Origin: Methanocalculus sp.
GTDB lineage: Archaea > Halobacteriota > Methanomicrobia > Methanomicrobiales > Methanocorpusculaceae
Assembly: GCF_030651615.1 (NCBI RefSeq)
Contig: NZ_JAUSCG010000113.1
Location: forward strand, 1 to 7,097
Direction: 5' to 3'
DNA length: 7,097 nt
Positions within the stretch are counted from its first letter, which is position 1, and each line of letters opens with the position of its first letter. The notes below the pieces were generated by a model. The model had not been told where the DNA came from. It did no database searches and was given only the letters and a program-made list of their open reading frames with translations. This document shows positions 6,171 through 7,097 of this stretch, in pieces. The position numbers were made by a program, and so were the translations under genes.

Positions 6171-6210
6171 CCGGTAAGACCGACTCTTTTATTTCCGGTG
6201 AGACCGATTC
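6171..6210. repeat. Two 16-bp direct repeats with CGGT-N3-ACCG palindromes in the ppk2 spacer
   Basis: Repeat 1, CCGGTAAGACCGACTC (6171-6186), and repeat 2, CCGGTGAGACCGATTC (6195-6210), match at 14 of 16 bases and start 24 bp apart. Each contains an interrupted palindrome (CGGT-AAG-ACCG at 6172-6182, CGGT-GAG-ACCG at 6196-6206). The 8 bases between them are TTTTATTT, a TATA-like box, so the repeats bracket the presumed promoter of the second ppk2 gene. This arrangement suits a dimeric repressor or activator. The first palindrome followed by the T-rich tract could alternatively help end the first ppk2 transcript. Confidence 0.55.
6187..6194 (+). promoter_or_regulatory. TATA-like box for the second ppk2 gene
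   Basis: TTTTATTT lies in the 80-bp spacer with its centre about 36 bp before the ATG at 6226, predicting a start near 6216 and a leader of about 10 nt. A weak AGGA at 6211-6214 could serve as ribosome-binding site if transcription instead reads through from copy A. Repeats flank it closely on both sides. Confidence 0.42.
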
Positions 6211-6225
6211 AGGATCTGATTACAA

Positions 6226-7097
6226 ATGATAAAAGAAGGTTTTCTCGATAAGATGATTGTAAAACCCGGCATGAAGGTGAGATTATCAGATTTCTATACC
6301 GGATGGGCTCACAATGATGAACTGAAAGATGCTGGAAAAGATGTTGTGAAACAGCGGGCAGGAGAGATTCTGGAAGAGAACAGAACAGCACTCACTACAG
6401 CACAGGAACTCCTCTGGGCAGATAACCGTTACTCTATCCTGATCATCCTTCAGGGAATGGATACAGCAGGAAAAGACGGGACGATCAGGCATGTAATGTC
6501 GGGTGTGAACCCACAAGGGTGCAGGGTTACGAGTTTCGGAGTTCCAAACAGGCAGGAGCTGGACCATACTTTTCTCTGGCGGTTCTGGAGAGCGACGCCC
6601 GGTAGAGGAGAGATCGGGATCTTCAACCGCTCCTATTATGAAGATGTCCTCGTTCCGAAGGTGCATCCGATCATCATGGAGGATCAGCAGTTACCCACCG
6701 GCTATGGAAGTAATGCCTTCTGGGAGGCCAGATATAAGGATATGCGGGCATTTGAGGAGCATTTAGTCGCAAATGGGACAATTGTTCTTAAATTCTTCCT
6801 GAATATTTCTAAAGAAGAACAGAAGAAGAGGCTGATCTCGCGGCTGAAGACTGAGGAGAAGCACTGGAAATTCTCCCTCTCTGATCTGACCGACCGGCAG
6901 TTCTGGGATCACTATCAGAGGGCATACGAAGAGGTGTTCTACCAGACCAGTACTGATAGTTCACCATGGTACATTATCCCGGCAGATTACAAATGGGTTG
7001 CCCGCACACTGGTTGCTGACCTGATTGTACGGGGCATAAAAAAGCTGGATCTTCGGTATCCTGAGACGACTGATGAACGTAAGAAGGAGCTTGAAAT
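6226..7097 (+). CDS. ppk2: Polyphosphate kinase 2 (class III-like), copy B, 3' end beyond window
   Basis: The frame is open from ATG 6226 to the window edge, 290 codons, with perhaps ten residues missing by comparison with copy A. Alignment to copy A needs no gap, and I count 194 identical residues of 290 (about 67%). The P-loop GMDTAGKDG (77-85), TIRHVMSGVNPQG, IGIFNRSYYEDVLVPKVHP and PWYIIPADYKWVAR are all kept, so it should be catalytically competent. Differences gather in the first 15 residues, in helix 35-60 (GEILEENRTALTTAQELLWA against LDILQMNRMSLSVAHDLFWT), at 106-115 and 144-150. These may alter nucleotide choice or oligomer contacts; that is inference. An in-frame ATG at 6253 is a possible shorter start, but 6226 matches the start of copy A exactly. 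It follows copy A by 80 bp and may be co-transcribed or use its own promoter. Confidence 0.92.
   Translation, partial: MIKEGFLDKMIVKPGMKVRLSDFYTGWAHNDELKDAGKDVVKQRAGEILEENRTALTTAQELLWADNRYSILIILQGMDTAGKDGTIRHVMSGVNPQGCRVTSFGVPNRQELDHTFLWRFWRATPGRGEIGIFNRSYYEDVLVPKVHPIIMEDQQLPTGYGSNAFWEARYKDMRAFEEHLVANGTIVLKFFLNISKEEQKKRLISRLKTEEKHWKFSLSDLTDRQFWDHYQRAYEEVFYQTSTDSSPWYIIPADYKWVARTLVADLIVRGIKKLDLRYPETTDERKKELE

Noticed and set aside
5411..6666. Two similar antisense ORFs (5411-5824 and 6286-6666) opposite the two ppk2 copies
   Set aside because: They resemble each other, which could look like conservation, but the sense strands are paralogues in the same phase and this fully explains the likeness.
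1..7097. CRISPR arrays, tRNA or rRNA genes, toxin-antitoxin or defence genes
   Set aside because: No regularly spaced repeats, tRNA cloverleaf patterns, rRNA motifs or defence-family motifs were seen on either strand.

Overview
The window looks like chromosomal DNA of a methanogenic archaeon, most likely in or near the Methanomicrobiales. The reasons are the archaeal 'dihydropteroate synthase-related' protein (a DHPS-like barrel with flanking domains, known from archaea that make methanopterin), archaeal TATA-box promoters with short leaders, and intermediate-GC codon use with many ATC/GAT codons. The genus assignment is inference; no rRNA or other marker is present.

Layout. (1) 1-89 is AT-rich and does not belong to the gene that follows. 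Read on the minus strand it begins an ORF, MRKYVVTLTKE, that resembles the N-terminus of IS630-family transposases, so the window appears to open inside the end of an insertion sequence. (2) 90-1142 is the 3' part of a MrpD/NuoN-type ion-translocating antiporter gene. It is cut off within the conserved TM5 motif, almost exactly after the catalytic glutamate, and is probably a pseudogene made by the IS. (3) 1147-3093 (minus) is a complete 648-aa HyfB/HycC/NuoL-type proton-conducting membrane subunit, convergent with the fragment and 4 bp from it. (4) 3094-3324 is a divergent promoter region with an AT-rich TATA-like element readable both ways and a 25-bp hairpin. (5) 3325-4749 encodes the DHPS-related protein. 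(6) 4766-5119 (minus) is a small membrane-anchored protein with two zinc ribbons. (7) 5141-5245 is a second divergent promoter region with an inverted GACACCT element beside each TATA box. (8) 5246-6145 and 6226 to the window end are tandem polyphosphate kinase 2 genes, the second cut by the window edge.

The genes do not form one pathway. The best-supported functional unit is the ppk2 pair. These are gap-free paralogues about two-thirds identical, with start codons exactly 980 bp apart. They are expected to move phosphate between polyphosphate and nucleotides. Their spacer carries two near-identical 16-bp repeats, each with a CGGT-N3-ACCG palindrome, one on each side of a TATA-like box. This suggests the second copy has its own regulated promoter. 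The two antiporter-type genes may once have worked in membrane ion energetics, but only the minus-strand one is intact here. No novel defence or mobile system beyond the IS end is supported.
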